This document shows positions 1-8,614 of a stretch of 11,223 nucleotides of DNA, piece after piece. The notes under the pieces were generated by a model that made no database searches, was not told where the DNA came from, and worked only from the letters and a program-made list of their open reading frames with translations. The stretch lies in contig WQYJ01000054.1 in assembly GCA_009781325.1 (NCBI GenBank), positions 1 to 11,223 of the forward strand. The letters run 5' to 3'. Source of the DNA: Propionibacteriaceae bacterium (GTDB lineage Bacteria; Actinomycetota; Actinomycetes; Propionibacteriales; Propionibacteriaceae). The translations under genes and the position numbers were made by a program. Each line of letters begins with the position of its first letter. Within the stretch, counting starts at the first letter, position 1.

Positions 1-942
1 AAGTTGTGCCCGCCTCTTCTACTGAAGCCTGCATGGGGTGCGGGCTCAGTTGGACAAGCCATCGTAGGAACGCCCGAAGAGATGATCAAAGCGTGGGAAG
101 CGATGTGCCGAACCATTCAAGAGATTTCAGGTGAAAAACTAATTGAAGGCACAGAGCAGCAGTTCGTTGTTGAAGAGATCATTGTTGGTGATACTGCTGC
201 ATGGTTTGGAAGTCGCTCGGATATCGCCGATTATGTTAGCGTGGAAGGCTATGTGCAGAACGGGGAATACCACCCAGTTGCTATTACAGGGAGATTTCCC
301 TGCATCGGCAACTTTACCGAGATGGGTAGTTTTGCTCCCTGCCCTCTTGAACCGGAAGGGCAACAAAGTGTATTGGAAGTGGCAACAGTGGCAGTGAATG
401 CGTTAATGCTGGAGAACTGTGGCACACATACGGAAGTCAAACTCACTTCTCATGGGCCGGTCCTCATAGAATCAGCCGCTAGGTTGGGAGGATCGGCAAT
501 TACTGAGGTCATCGAGAGGGTGTACGGCGTTGATTTGGTCGGGCTGGTTACACAGGTTCTTCTTGGATCTACAGGAACCGAAACAAACGGAAGAAGCAAT
601 GAACCTCGTGGCGCAGCTGCTGAGCTATCATTAATTGGAGCCGACGCGAAGGGAACTCCATGGTCTTCTGAACGCATCTGGGACTCATCTGTTCTAGACT
701 CAGGAGTGCTCAAGTTGAGTAGGGGAACAGTGGCAAGTCACATTCCATCATTAACAGTGACTGATGGATCAGGAATAGCGCCGTATCGACCTGAGTTAGG
801 AATCACTAATTGCGCCGGGATTCTTTTATTAAAATCGCCCTCAGTGGAACAAGTTGTGAGGGATGCCAAACATATTTTCAACTCATTAGGTGATGAACTT
901 GAGTGCAATGAGGTGGAGGTGAAGCCTGCCAGTGGCTGGTGA
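1..942 (+). CDS. ATP-grasp carboxylate-amine ligase, BacD (L-amino-acid ligase)-like, 5' truncated
   Basis: The reading frame is open from the first base of the window, so the N-terminal part of the gene lies outside; 313 residues are visible, ending at TGA 940-942. The fragment starts in the ATP-grasp nucleotide-binding part: a Lys-containing, Gly-rich loop (KPAWGAGSVG, about residues 9-18) is followed by VVEEIIVGD (about 56-64). The metal/ATP-binding end of the fold, THTEVKLT...IESAARLGG (about 142-164), closely matches my memory of the Bacillus dipeptide ligase BacD (THTEIKL...IESAAR), including ESAAR instead of the commoner E-x-N-x-R. Family members use ATP to make an acyl-phosphate and join a carboxylate to an amine, often two amino acids. 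Substrates cannot be read from the sequence. A 48-bp gap separates it from the adenylating enzyme, so co-transcription is likely. Fold assignment is firm; the dipeptide-ligase role is inference. Confidence 0.85.
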   Translation, partial: KLCPPLLLKPAWGAGSVGQAIVGTPEEMIKAWEAMCRTIQEISGEKLIEGTEQQFVVEEIIVGDTAAWFGSRSDIADYVSVEGYVQNGEYHPVAITGRFPCIGNFTEMGSFAPCPLEPEGQQSVLEVATVAVNALMLENCGTHTEVKLTSHGPVLIESAARLGGSAITEVIERVYGVDLVGLVTQVLLGSTGTETNGRSNEPRGAAAELSLIGADAKGTPWSSERIWDSSVLDSGVLKLSRGTVASHIPSLTVTDGSGIAPYRPELGITNCAGILLLKSPSVEQVVRDAKHIFNSLGDELECNEVEVKPASGW

Positions 943-990
943 TAATACAACGCGAAATGTCCCGCATGGGGCCAAAAAGGAGAGGTGAAC

Positions 991-2232
991 GTGCTACAAG
1001 AACACTCTTCTACAAATGGGTATGAGCGGCATGAACCGTCGTCTGCGGCAACGCACGTTCCCTCATATGTAGTTGACTTGGCTAGAGATCTACCTTCACT
1101 TAAGTCACGATATAGCGAGATACCTGCACATCCAATGTTGAGTGATCTTCCCATACTGACCAAGAAGGACATCAACTCAACTCGACTTGACTTAATTTCA
1201 AGAGCGAGGCTATGCGAATCTGGATCGATACTACTAGGGAGCGGCGGAACAACTGCGTCTCCCAAAGTTAGTGTACTTCCCAGTTCGCTGTTTATGGAAA
1301 GCATCACTCAGAGTTGGTCTCCACTTGAGGTCGGAGATGTTGTTGTCAATGCCAATAATGGCGGAGAATTGGGATCGATGTTTCCCTTTTTCCATTTACT
1401 ATGTCAAATCAGTGGAGCCGTTGCAATTCCATTAGGTGGGCTTGGCACTAAGGAGACTATTGATACTTGGATCGACTTTCTGTATGAAACAAAAACGACG
1501 GCACTTGCTGGTACCCCAACCCAGGTCGCAGCCATCTTGGAAAGACTTATCCATATGGACATACGGCTACCTTCACTTCGGAAAGTCCTATGGTCAGGGG
1601 AGCGTTTTAACGCTTCCGCACGCAGGGTGGTTGAGGAGTACGGTCAACTAGATCTCTATGGAGTATATGGGTCAACCGAGACGTGGGTAGTCGGTTACAA
1701 TGGGCCTGCATGCCCCATCGATAGTTTTCATGTCCTGCCGTACCAGATACTAGAAATCGTGGATGGCAGTATTCTTGTTACAACGGTGCATGAGGAGTGC
1801 CTAAACCCTATAGTACGATACCGAATAGGGGATTATGGTACCCAGTCGTCGTGCCCCTGTGACTCATTAGACAAGGTCATAACTGTAGGTAAGCGAGATG
1901 ATGAACAGATTAAGTTTTTGTCGATTCTATTTGACAGAGATGAACCATACGAGGCGGTCATGGCGCTCGAAGACGTTGTAGAGGCGCAAATCGTACTTGT
2001 CAATCTAGGAAGTGCTGATGAGTTCATGGAAATCCAGGTGGTGACCAGGGATCACGTAGAGAACAGTGATCAGGTTGAGCACAGGATTTGCTCCTCGTTT
2101 CTTAAGAGCATGTATCGCCTTGCCCATGAGGTGCATGATCGTCCTGAACGAATCCGTGTTCGCAAAGTAAATGAGATCCCACCAAATCCTCGGACACTCA
2201 AGACTCCCGTGCTTAGAATGGAATCCAGATGA
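991..2232 (+). CDS. PaaK-like adenylate-forming (ANL) enzyme
   Basis: A 413-residue protein of the acyl/aryl-CoA ligase and adenylation superfamily, closest in layout to phenylacetate-CoA ligase (PaaK) relatives. Visible motifs: the P-loop-like LGSGGTTASPK (about 82-92), the aromatic/ATP motif LYGVYGSTET (about 222-231), RYRIGDY (about 276-282), and a C-terminal subdomain ending in TLKTPVLR whose Lys (about 404) is placed like the catalytic lysine of the family. It should activate a carboxylic acid as acyl-AMP and pass it to CoA, a carrier protein or an amine; the acceptor is unknown. Start: GTG 991 is preferred over GTG 985 because AAGGAG (977-982) is 8 bp from 991 but only 2 bp from 985. 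The 3' end overlaps the SDR gene by 4 bp (ATGA). Codon choice (ATA, CTA, AGG, AGA) and lower GC differ from the downstream folate genes, suggesting transfer. Confidence 0.85.
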   Translation: MLQEHSSTNGYERHEPSSAATHVPSYVVDLARDLPSLKSRYSEIPAHPMLSDLPILTKKDINSTRLDLISRARLCESGSILLGSGGTTASPKVSVLPSSLFMESITQSWSPLEVGDVVVNANNGGELGSMFPFFHLLCQISGAVAIPLGGLGTKETIDTWIDFLYETKTTALAGTPTQVAAILERLIHMDIRLPSLRKVLWSGERFNASARRVVEEYGQLDLYGVYGSTETWVVGYNGPACPIDSFHVLPYQILEIVDGSILVTTVHEECLNPIVRYRIGDYGTQSSCPCDSLDKVITVGKRDDEQIKFLSILFDRDEPYEAVMALEDVVEAQIVLVNLGSADEFMEIQVVTRDHVENSDQVEHRICSSFLKSMYRLAHEVHDRPERIRVRKVNEIPPNPRTLKTPVLRMESR

Positions 2233-2981
2233 CGTATCGAGTGTGTATAACTGGCGCAGGCTCAGGGATCGGTCGCCAAGTTGCCATAGATTTCGGTAAA
2301 CTTGGATATGATATCACGATTATCGGCAGGCGTACAACTCCCCTGAGTGAGACAGCGGCTTCCATTGCTGCTTCAGGAGCAGCAAAAGTAACCATGAAGT
2401 CTATCGATCTTCGTGAGACATCATGTATAGATGAGCTTGCTTCACTCGTCAAACAGGGGCCGTTTAATGCTGTGGTGGCTGTTGCGGGCGGCAATGCAGA
2501 ACTGATCCCAGAGACTCCCGACCTTCATGGACTCGATTTAATATCATGGTATTGGGACGAAAACTTCCGGAGCAATGTGCTAACCGCTGTGCACTTTATT
2601 GAGGGCTTGAGACAGCTTAATGGGCTCGCTGATGGTGCATCAGTGGTTCTACTAAGCTCCATCGCAGCTCACCGAGGTTCTGGTAGCGGCTCATATGCCG
2701 CCTCAAAAGCGGCTCTTCACCCGTACACAATAGATCTTGCTAGATCACTGGCAAGTAAGAGGATCACAGTTAACGCTGTGTCCCCTGGCTACATTTCAGG
2801 CACTGAATTCTTCCTCAATTCTATGACAACAGAACGTCATAATTCCTTGGTTGCCCAAACCTTCACAGGTCGAGTTGGGGAACCGGCAGATGTTTCGTCA
2901 GCAGTCATGTGGCTTTGCAGCGAAGGGGCTAGACACGTTACAGGGCAGGTCCTTCAGATTAATGGGGGGGCTAATACCTAG
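2229..2981 (+). CDS. Short-chain dehydrogenase/reductase (FabG-like)
   Basis: A 250-residue classical SDR of typical family length. TGAGSGIG (8-15) is the Rossmann dinucleotide loop. Arg34-Arg35 after the second strand suggests NADP(H) preference; D60 follows beta-3; AGG (86-88) stands where NAG is usual. The catalytic set is N115, S143, Y156 and K160 (YAASK), and the C-terminal GQVLQINGG motif is typical of FabG-type enzymes. It should interconvert a ketone and an alcohol, either on a carrier- or CoA-bound acyl chain or on a free small molecule. The start ATG 2229 overlaps the upstream stop (ATGA 2229-2232), so translation is probably coupled to the ANL gene; no strong separate ribosome site is seen. 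The genomic setting argues for a pathway-specific enzyme rather than the housekeeping fatty-acid FabG. Substrate unknown. Confidence 0.9.
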   Translation: MTYRVCITGAGSGIGRQVAIDFGKLGYDITIIGRRTTPLSETAASIAASGAAKVTMKSIDLRETSCIDELASLVKQGPFNAVVAVAGGNAELIPETPDLHGLDLISWYWDENFRSNVLTAVHFIEGLRQLNGLADGASVVLLSSIAAHRGSGSGSYAASKAALHPYTIDLARSLASKRITVNAVSPGYISGTEFFLNSMTTERHNSLVAQTFTGRVGEPADVSSAVMWLCSEGARHVTGQVLQINGGANT

Positions 2982-3013
2982 TGCTCCTTAACAATCACTT
3001 AGTTCATGTGGCT

Positions 3014-3190
3014 TTAGTTGACTACAAACAAGGTGCACCTCTCTCGTTTGTAGACACGTTGAGTAGGGATCTCATCGGCAAACCACTCTTCACAATCAGG
3101 CAGTGCTGCACGCATCAACTTTTTGCGGGTAAAACCATGTGAGTCGCGGGCACCCACTTCGTGGGCACTGCTTATGATTGTCGTCGCTGC
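3014..3190 (-). pseudogene. C-terminal fragment of an unidentified protein
   Basis: On the minus strand a frame of 58 codons runs from 3190 (directly after an in-frame TAG at 3191-3193) to TAA at 3014-3016. The product reads like a genuine folded protein: ...ARDSHGFTRKKLMRAALPD, then a CEEWFADEIPTQRVYK stretch, ending FVVN. It has mixed charged and hydrophobic residues and no low complexity. There is no upstream ATG with a ribosome site; the only early start is GTG 3157 without a Shine-Dalgarno. I read it as the tail of a gene whose front has been lost. It sits directly downstream of the phosphopantetheinyl transferase on the same strand. I do not recognise the family, and a non-coding explanation remains possible. 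Confidence 0.35.
3022..3053. repeat. Nested inverted repeat between convergent genes
   Basis: CTACAAAC (3022-3029) pairs perfectly with GTTTGTAG (3046-3053). The loop contains a perfect 10-bp palindrome, AGGTGCACCT (3031-3040). It lies just after the SDR stop in the convergent gap and may act as a two-way terminator, but there is no T-tract. It also falls inside the possible coding fragment 3014-3190, so it could be chance. Confidence 0.4.
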
Positions 3191-3195
3191 CTAGA

Positions 3196-4050
3196 CTAAT
3201 TCTGGGGAAACTTTGACACACTAATGTGCGCAGGACACTCAAAAGCGATGGCCATAACGTGATGATGATCAAGCATGATCGTGATCACGTCCGAGTTGAC
3301 ATCGTCGAATGACTTGCTGCTCTCACACCTCCATTGTGTGCCGCACGCAACTTGCCTTCCATCAAACAGAAGTGTTGAATTAGCGTGATGCTCCTTGGCC
3401 AAAGGAAATACGAGCAGTTTTCTGGGATCACTAGTCAGGCATCTTCTAGCCCGCTTCAGCGATGCCTCCCGAATCGCCCAGGCAGCCCCAAGATCAGATT
3501 CTGATGGAACTCCAGCAGTTTGTATCAGTTCCTCTGAGGTTAACAAGTCTCGGATCCACTGGACTGATCTCTCACAGTTAACCACATCAATTCCAACGTA
3601 AGATTTACTAATAGCGGCAACAGTCCATACACCATCATGTGATGCGGACAGCGAGAAACCCGTGGTAACCGGACGACCTCCTGCGGAATACGAATGTAAC
3701 GGTGCGTTACGCTCCTTGCACAACTCCCGTATGAGACGATCCGCAAGGTATGACTGAAGGCGAGCTTCAGGCGAAAGACTGGAAATGATATCTATTCGTG
3801 GGCACCATATAAAACGGGAGTTCAACCATCTAGTAGTGCCAGGGCGAGACGCAACTAGTACGCTAATATGATCAGTCATCCGAAAAACGACCCGAAAGAG
3901 AAGATGATCATCTGGTAATCGCACCTTTCTGCTGATCTGTTGTGCTATTGCCAGCATTAACTTGACTGAGTTCACTCTATCAGCAACTCTCGGCCGTTGC
4001 TGTGTGAGCCGGTATGGGTTTTCTGCCGCTGGTTCGTTGTGTGATTTCAC
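3196..4050 (-). CDS. 4'-phosphopantetheinyl transferase, Sfp superfamily (divergent)
   Basis: The enzyme would move 4'-phosphopantetheine from CoA to a serine of a carrier protein (ACP/PCP), making it active. Numbered from GTG 4050 (284 residues), the conserved core is visible. Around 125-140 GRPVTTGFSLSASHDG matches the G-K/R-P...S-H region. VGIDVVN (152-158) carries the metal-binding Asp155. WAIREASLK (191-199) corresponds to the W-x-x-K-E-x-x-x-K signature, with Glu195 and Lys199 kept and Arg in place of the first Lys. The second acidic residue of the usual G-I-D-x-E is Val here. The start is uncertain: no candidate has a clear ribosome site. GTG 4050 is the longest. ATG 3879 gives 227 residues, nearer the Sfp norm, and removes an N-terminal stretch with no recognisable similarity. 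It converges on the ligase/ANL/SDR genes, which may feed a carrier protein it modifies. Confidence 0.75.
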   Translation of the reverse strand: MKSHNEPAAENPYRLTQQRPRVADRVNSVKLMLAIAQQISRKVRLPDDHLLFRVVFRMTDHISVLVASRPGTTRWLNSRFIWCPRIDIISSLSPEARLQSYLADRLIRELCKERNAPLHSYSAGGRPVTTGFSLSASHDGVWTVAAISKSYVGIDVVNCERSVQWIRDLLTSEELIQTAGVPSESDLGAAWAIREASLKRARRCLTSDPRKLLVFPLAKEHHANSTLLFDGRQVACGTQWRCESSKSFDDVNSDVITIMLDHHHVMAIAFECPAHISVSKFPQN

Positions 4051-4110
4051 TGGTTGACCAGCGTTTTTGTATTGACTGATACAGGGTTTCTCATTTGTTG
4101 GCGGGTCTGA

Positions 4111-4271
4111 CTCTGGGGAGCACAGGAGAGAGTCGAAAGACTCTTCACCCCCTGTTTCCCAACCGGATTAACAAGCAGTCGTACCAGGACAGTGAAAATC
4201 CTAGTTTCGGGAACCCAGGTCTCCAGCTCCCATTCATCTGGGCTATGAATAGACTTGATCTCTGCTTTCAT
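4111..4271 (-). pseudogene. Imm8-type immunity protein remnant (frameshifted, truncated)
   Basis: From ATG 4271 the minus strand encodes MKAEIKSIHSPDEWELETW, then VPE...TVLVRLLVNPVGKQG, matching the start of Imm8 immunity proteins (MKAE-x-K-x-IHSPD, central P-x-G...GEESFD...C-x-P). At the G-run on the minus strand (plus 4148-4152, five C) the frame breaks. Shifting one base restores GEESFDSLLCSPE down to about 4111; a sixth G would make it continuous. After that the similarity stops, so roughly the second half of a normal-length Imm8 (about 120 residues) is missing. The shifted frame runs on openly into the phosphopantetheinyl transferase frame. Imm8 proteins protect against polymorphic or contact-delivered toxins; no toxin gene is in the window. 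Family call is from recalled sequence pattern. Confidence 0.6.
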
Positions 4272-4413
4272 TTTACATCACCAAAGAACTCAGTTGTCAC
4301 TCAACAATCAACGAGGCCCCACCATCGCTCTGGTGCCTATTCAGAAACCCTATCTAAGCTTTCCTGATCCTAAATATTCGTACCGATTCCACCGAGCACG
4401 GTAGAGTACATAT
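4272..4413. other. hpt upstream region, junction of accessory and housekeeping DNA
   Basis: No gene is seen here. With the Imm8 remnant it fills the gap between the divergent phosphopantetheinyl transferase and hpt, so the hpt operon promoter probably lies here. An AT-rich TAAATATT (about 4371-4378) could contribute a -10 element, but I found no convincing -35 partner. No trace of tilS is visible. Confidence 0.4.
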
Positions 4414-4965
4414 GTGAACTTGGATGATGTACGTGATGACTTGAGCACTGTCCTCTTTACCGAGGAACAGATACAGGCCCGGATGCTGGAGCTCGCAGCC
4501 CAGATTGACAAAGACTACGCTGACAAGTCTCCTCTGATGGTGGGTATTCTGAACGGCGCTGTCATGGTGATGGCTGATCTGAGCCGAGCCCTGACGATTC
4601 ACTGTGAGATGGACTGGATGGCGATCTCTTCTTATGGCTCTGGTGTAGCCTCCTCAGGAGTCGTGCGAATACTCAAGGACCTGAACACAGCCATCGCAGG
4701 TCGTCATGTCCTGATCGTTGAAGACATCATCGATACAGGCCTGACCCTGGCGTACCTGGCAGGAAACCTGCGATCCCGCAACCCTGCCAGCATCGAGATC
4801 TGCGCTGCCTTCAGGAAGCCCGAAGCTCTCTGCAATGAAGTCAACGTGAAATATCTCGGCTTCGATATCCCCAGTGATTTTGTTGTTGGATATGGATTGG
4901 ACTATGCCGGGCACTATCGAAACCTGCGTGGACTAGGTGTTTTATCACCCAAGGTATATTCCTAA
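4414..4965 (+). CDS. hpt: Hypoxanthine phosphoribosyltransferase
   Basis: A cytoplasmic purine-salvage enzyme that joins hypoxanthine (often also guanine) to PRPP, giving IMP or GMP and pyrophosphate. Length is 183 residues, normal for the family. The PRPP-binding signature VLIVEDIIDTG covers 99-109 with catalytic Asp107. The flexible loop SSYGSG lies at 72-77, the purine-contacting FRKPEAL at 133-139, and FVVGYGLDYAGHYRNL near the C-terminus supplies the base-stacking and aspartate positions. Start GTG 4414 has only a weak upstream GTAGAG (4401-4406), but nothing upstream in frame is better. It is followed 52 bp later by ftsH, the usual actinobacterial order, and probably heads this operon. 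The typical upstream partner tilS is absent here. Confidence 0.95.
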   Translation: MNLDDVRDDLSTVLFTEEQIQARMLELAAQIDKDYADKSPLMVGILNGAVMVMADLSRALTIHCEMDWMAISSYGSGVASSGVVRILKDLNTAIAGRHVLIVEDIIDTGLTLAYLAGNLRSRNPASIEICAAFRKPEALCNEVNVKYLGFDIPSDFVVGYGLDYAGHYRNLRGLGVLSPKVYS

Positions 4966-5017
4966 AACAAAGACCAGGCTGATCATACGTCACGAAAGAG
5001 CGGGAGCCACATAACCC

Positions 5018-7195
<2,178 letters not shown>

Positions 7196-7208
7196 GAAGA
7201 GGTGAACT

Positions 7209-7784
7209 ATGGTCTTTGATGCACAACGCGTAGAAGCAGCGGTACGAGAGCTGCTCATCGGTATCGGTGAGGACCCCGACCGCGAGGGGCTGATCGACAC
7301 CCCGGCGCGAGTCGCCCGCGCTTATCAGGAAGCATTCTCCGGAATCGCTATCCAGGCCCATGAAGTGCTTGGGGCACGGTTCAACATCGACCATCAGGAC
7401 ATGATCCTGGTCAAGGACATTGAGTTGTGGAGTTATTGCGAACACCACCTCGTACCTTTCACCGGCTTGGCTCATGTCGGCTATATTCCGGGTGAGAATA
7501 AGCAGATCGTGGGTCTGTCGAAGCTGGCTCGTTTGGTCGATGTCTACGCCAAACGCCTCCAGGTTCAAGAGCGGTTGACTACGCAAATTGCCGACGCCCT
7601 GATGAATGAACTGTCCCCTTCCGGTGCGATTGTCGTTATAGAGGCCGAACACCTGTGTATGTCCATGCGTGGAGTGCATAAACCAGGATCACGAACCGTC
7701 ACCTCAGCCGTACGAGGTGCGCTCCACAACCCCTCGACCAGAGCTGAAGCGATGAGTCTTATCATGGCTGACCGAGGCCGATGA
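7209..7784 (+). CDS. folE: GTP cyclohydrolase I
   Basis: The first enzyme of tetrahydrofolate synthesis, converting GTP to 7,8-dihydroneopterin triphosphate plus formate. The 191-residue protein has the type IA hallmarks: SYCEHHLVPF (75-84) and EHLCMSMRGV (147-156). The zinc ligands are Cys77, His80 and Cys150, matching Cys110, His113 and Cys181 of the E. coli enzyme. The GLSKLARLVDVYAKRLQVQERLT segment (102-124) is the highly conserved core helix. ATG 7209 follows AGAGGTGA with good spacing. It overlaps folP by 4 bp (ATGA 7781-7784), so the two are probably translationally coupled. Nothing in the sequence looks broken or unusual. Confidence 0.97.
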   Translation: MVFDAQRVEAAVRELLIGIGEDPDREGLIDTPARVARAYQEAFSGIAIQAHEVLGARFNIDHQDMILVKDIELWSYCEHHLVPFTGLAHVGYIPGENKQIVGLSKLARLVDVYAKRLQVQERLTTQIADALMNELSPSGAIVVIEAEHLCMSMRGVHKPGSRTVTSAVRGALHNPSTRAEAMSLIMADRGR

Positions 7785-8614
7785 ATCCTGTATTTCAAGG
7801 GCTGATCACCGAGCAGGCGACTCGAATCATGGGGATCGTCAATGTTACCGATGATTCCTTTGCCGGGTCCCAGCCGCGGCTCACCGACGCCATCGACCTC
7901 GGCCTTGAGATGGTTGACCAGGGAGCCGACATCATTGATGTGGGGGGAGAATCCACCCGTCCAGGGGCGAGGCGCATCTGTGATGAGGAGCAGATGGACC
8001 GGGTGATCCCGGTCGTTGAAGCTCTGGCTGGAACTGGTGCGACGGTCAGTATCGATACCGTGAGTTCCCGGGTGGCTCAAGCCGGGATCGATGCAGGAGC
8101 CTGTGTGATCAACGATGTTTCCGGTGGTCTGGCAGATCCTGAGATCCTTGGTGTTGCTGCGCGTACGAAGGTGGGTTACGTACTTCAGCACTGGCGTACC
8201 CCCTTTGATCACCAATCCACCCACGTTGATGTGGTCAATGAGGTCTGCGAGGAACTGGCCCAACGAGCGCAGGCAGCCATAGCTGCTGGGCTCGATTCTT
8301 CCCAGATCATCGTGGACCCAGGAATAGGGTTCGGCAAGACCCATGCCCAGAATTGGGAGTTGTTGGCCAATGCTGGAGTAATCATGGAACTTGGATACCC
8401 CACCCTATGGGGGGTTTCGCGTAAGAGATTCTTGGCTGACACCTACTCTCACCCAACGCAGCCCTACCAGCGCGATGAGGCAACACTGGCGCTCACCACT
8501 GTTCTTGCTGGACTCGGTGTGTGGGCAGTACGTACGCACACAGTCGGCGATCAGCGTACGGCGATCGCTGTTGCACAGCACATCCGTACGGCGTCGAGGG
8601 GAGTCGAGCAATGA
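7781..8614 (+). CDS. folP: Dihydropteroate synthase
   Basis: Condenses p-aminobenzoate with 6-hydroxymethyl-7,8-dihydropterin pyrophosphate to dihydropteroate; the target of sulfonamides. It has 277 residues and a TIM-barrel layout. Visible motifs are MGIVNVTDDSF (17-27), GGESTRPGA (55-63; Thr59 and Arg60), SIDT (Asp92), INDVSGG (Asn111), DPGIGFGKT (Asp179), GVSRKRF (Lys215) and VRTHTV (Arg251 and His253). All key pterin- and phosphate-binding positions known from E. coli are present. NVTDDSF, rather than NVTPDSF, agrees with the mycobacterial enzyme and supports an actinomycete host. Loop 1 after DSF is unusual: AGSQPRL replaces the common SDGG stretch and looks about two residues shorter. 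It overlaps folE at its start and folBK at its end, each by ATGA. Confidence 0.97.
   Translation: MNPVFQGLITEQATRIMGIVNVTDDSFAGSQPRLTDAIDLGLEMVDQGADIIDVGGESTRPGARRICDEEQMDRVIPVVEALAGTGATVSIDTVSSRVAQAGIDAGACVINDVSGGLADPEILGVAARTKVGYVLQHWRTPFDHQSTHVDVVNEVCEELAQRAQAAIAAGLDSSQIIVDPGIGFGKTHAQNWELLANAGVIMELGYPTLWGVSRKRFLADTYSHPTQPYQRDEATLALTTVLAGLGVWAVRTHTVGDQRTAIAVAQHIRTASRGVEQ

Noticed and set aside
738..1307. 189-residue minus-strand open frame
   Set aside because: It overlaps the ligase and adenylating enzyme, both of which carry clear family motifs on the other strand.
4095..4367. 90-residue + strand frame as a tilS remnant or small gene upstream of hpt
   Set aside because: The translation has no tilS motif and overlaps the better-supported Imm8 remnant on the other strand.
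7847..7867. NVTDDSF in FolP as a sulfonamide-resistance change
   Set aside because: Asp in place of Pro is normal in the mycobacterial enzyme as I recall it, so it marks lineage rather than resistance.
8521..8610. Upstream GTG start for folBK
   Set aside because: It would only re-read the end of folP; ATG 8611 overlaps the folP stop as ATGA, like the folE/folP junction.
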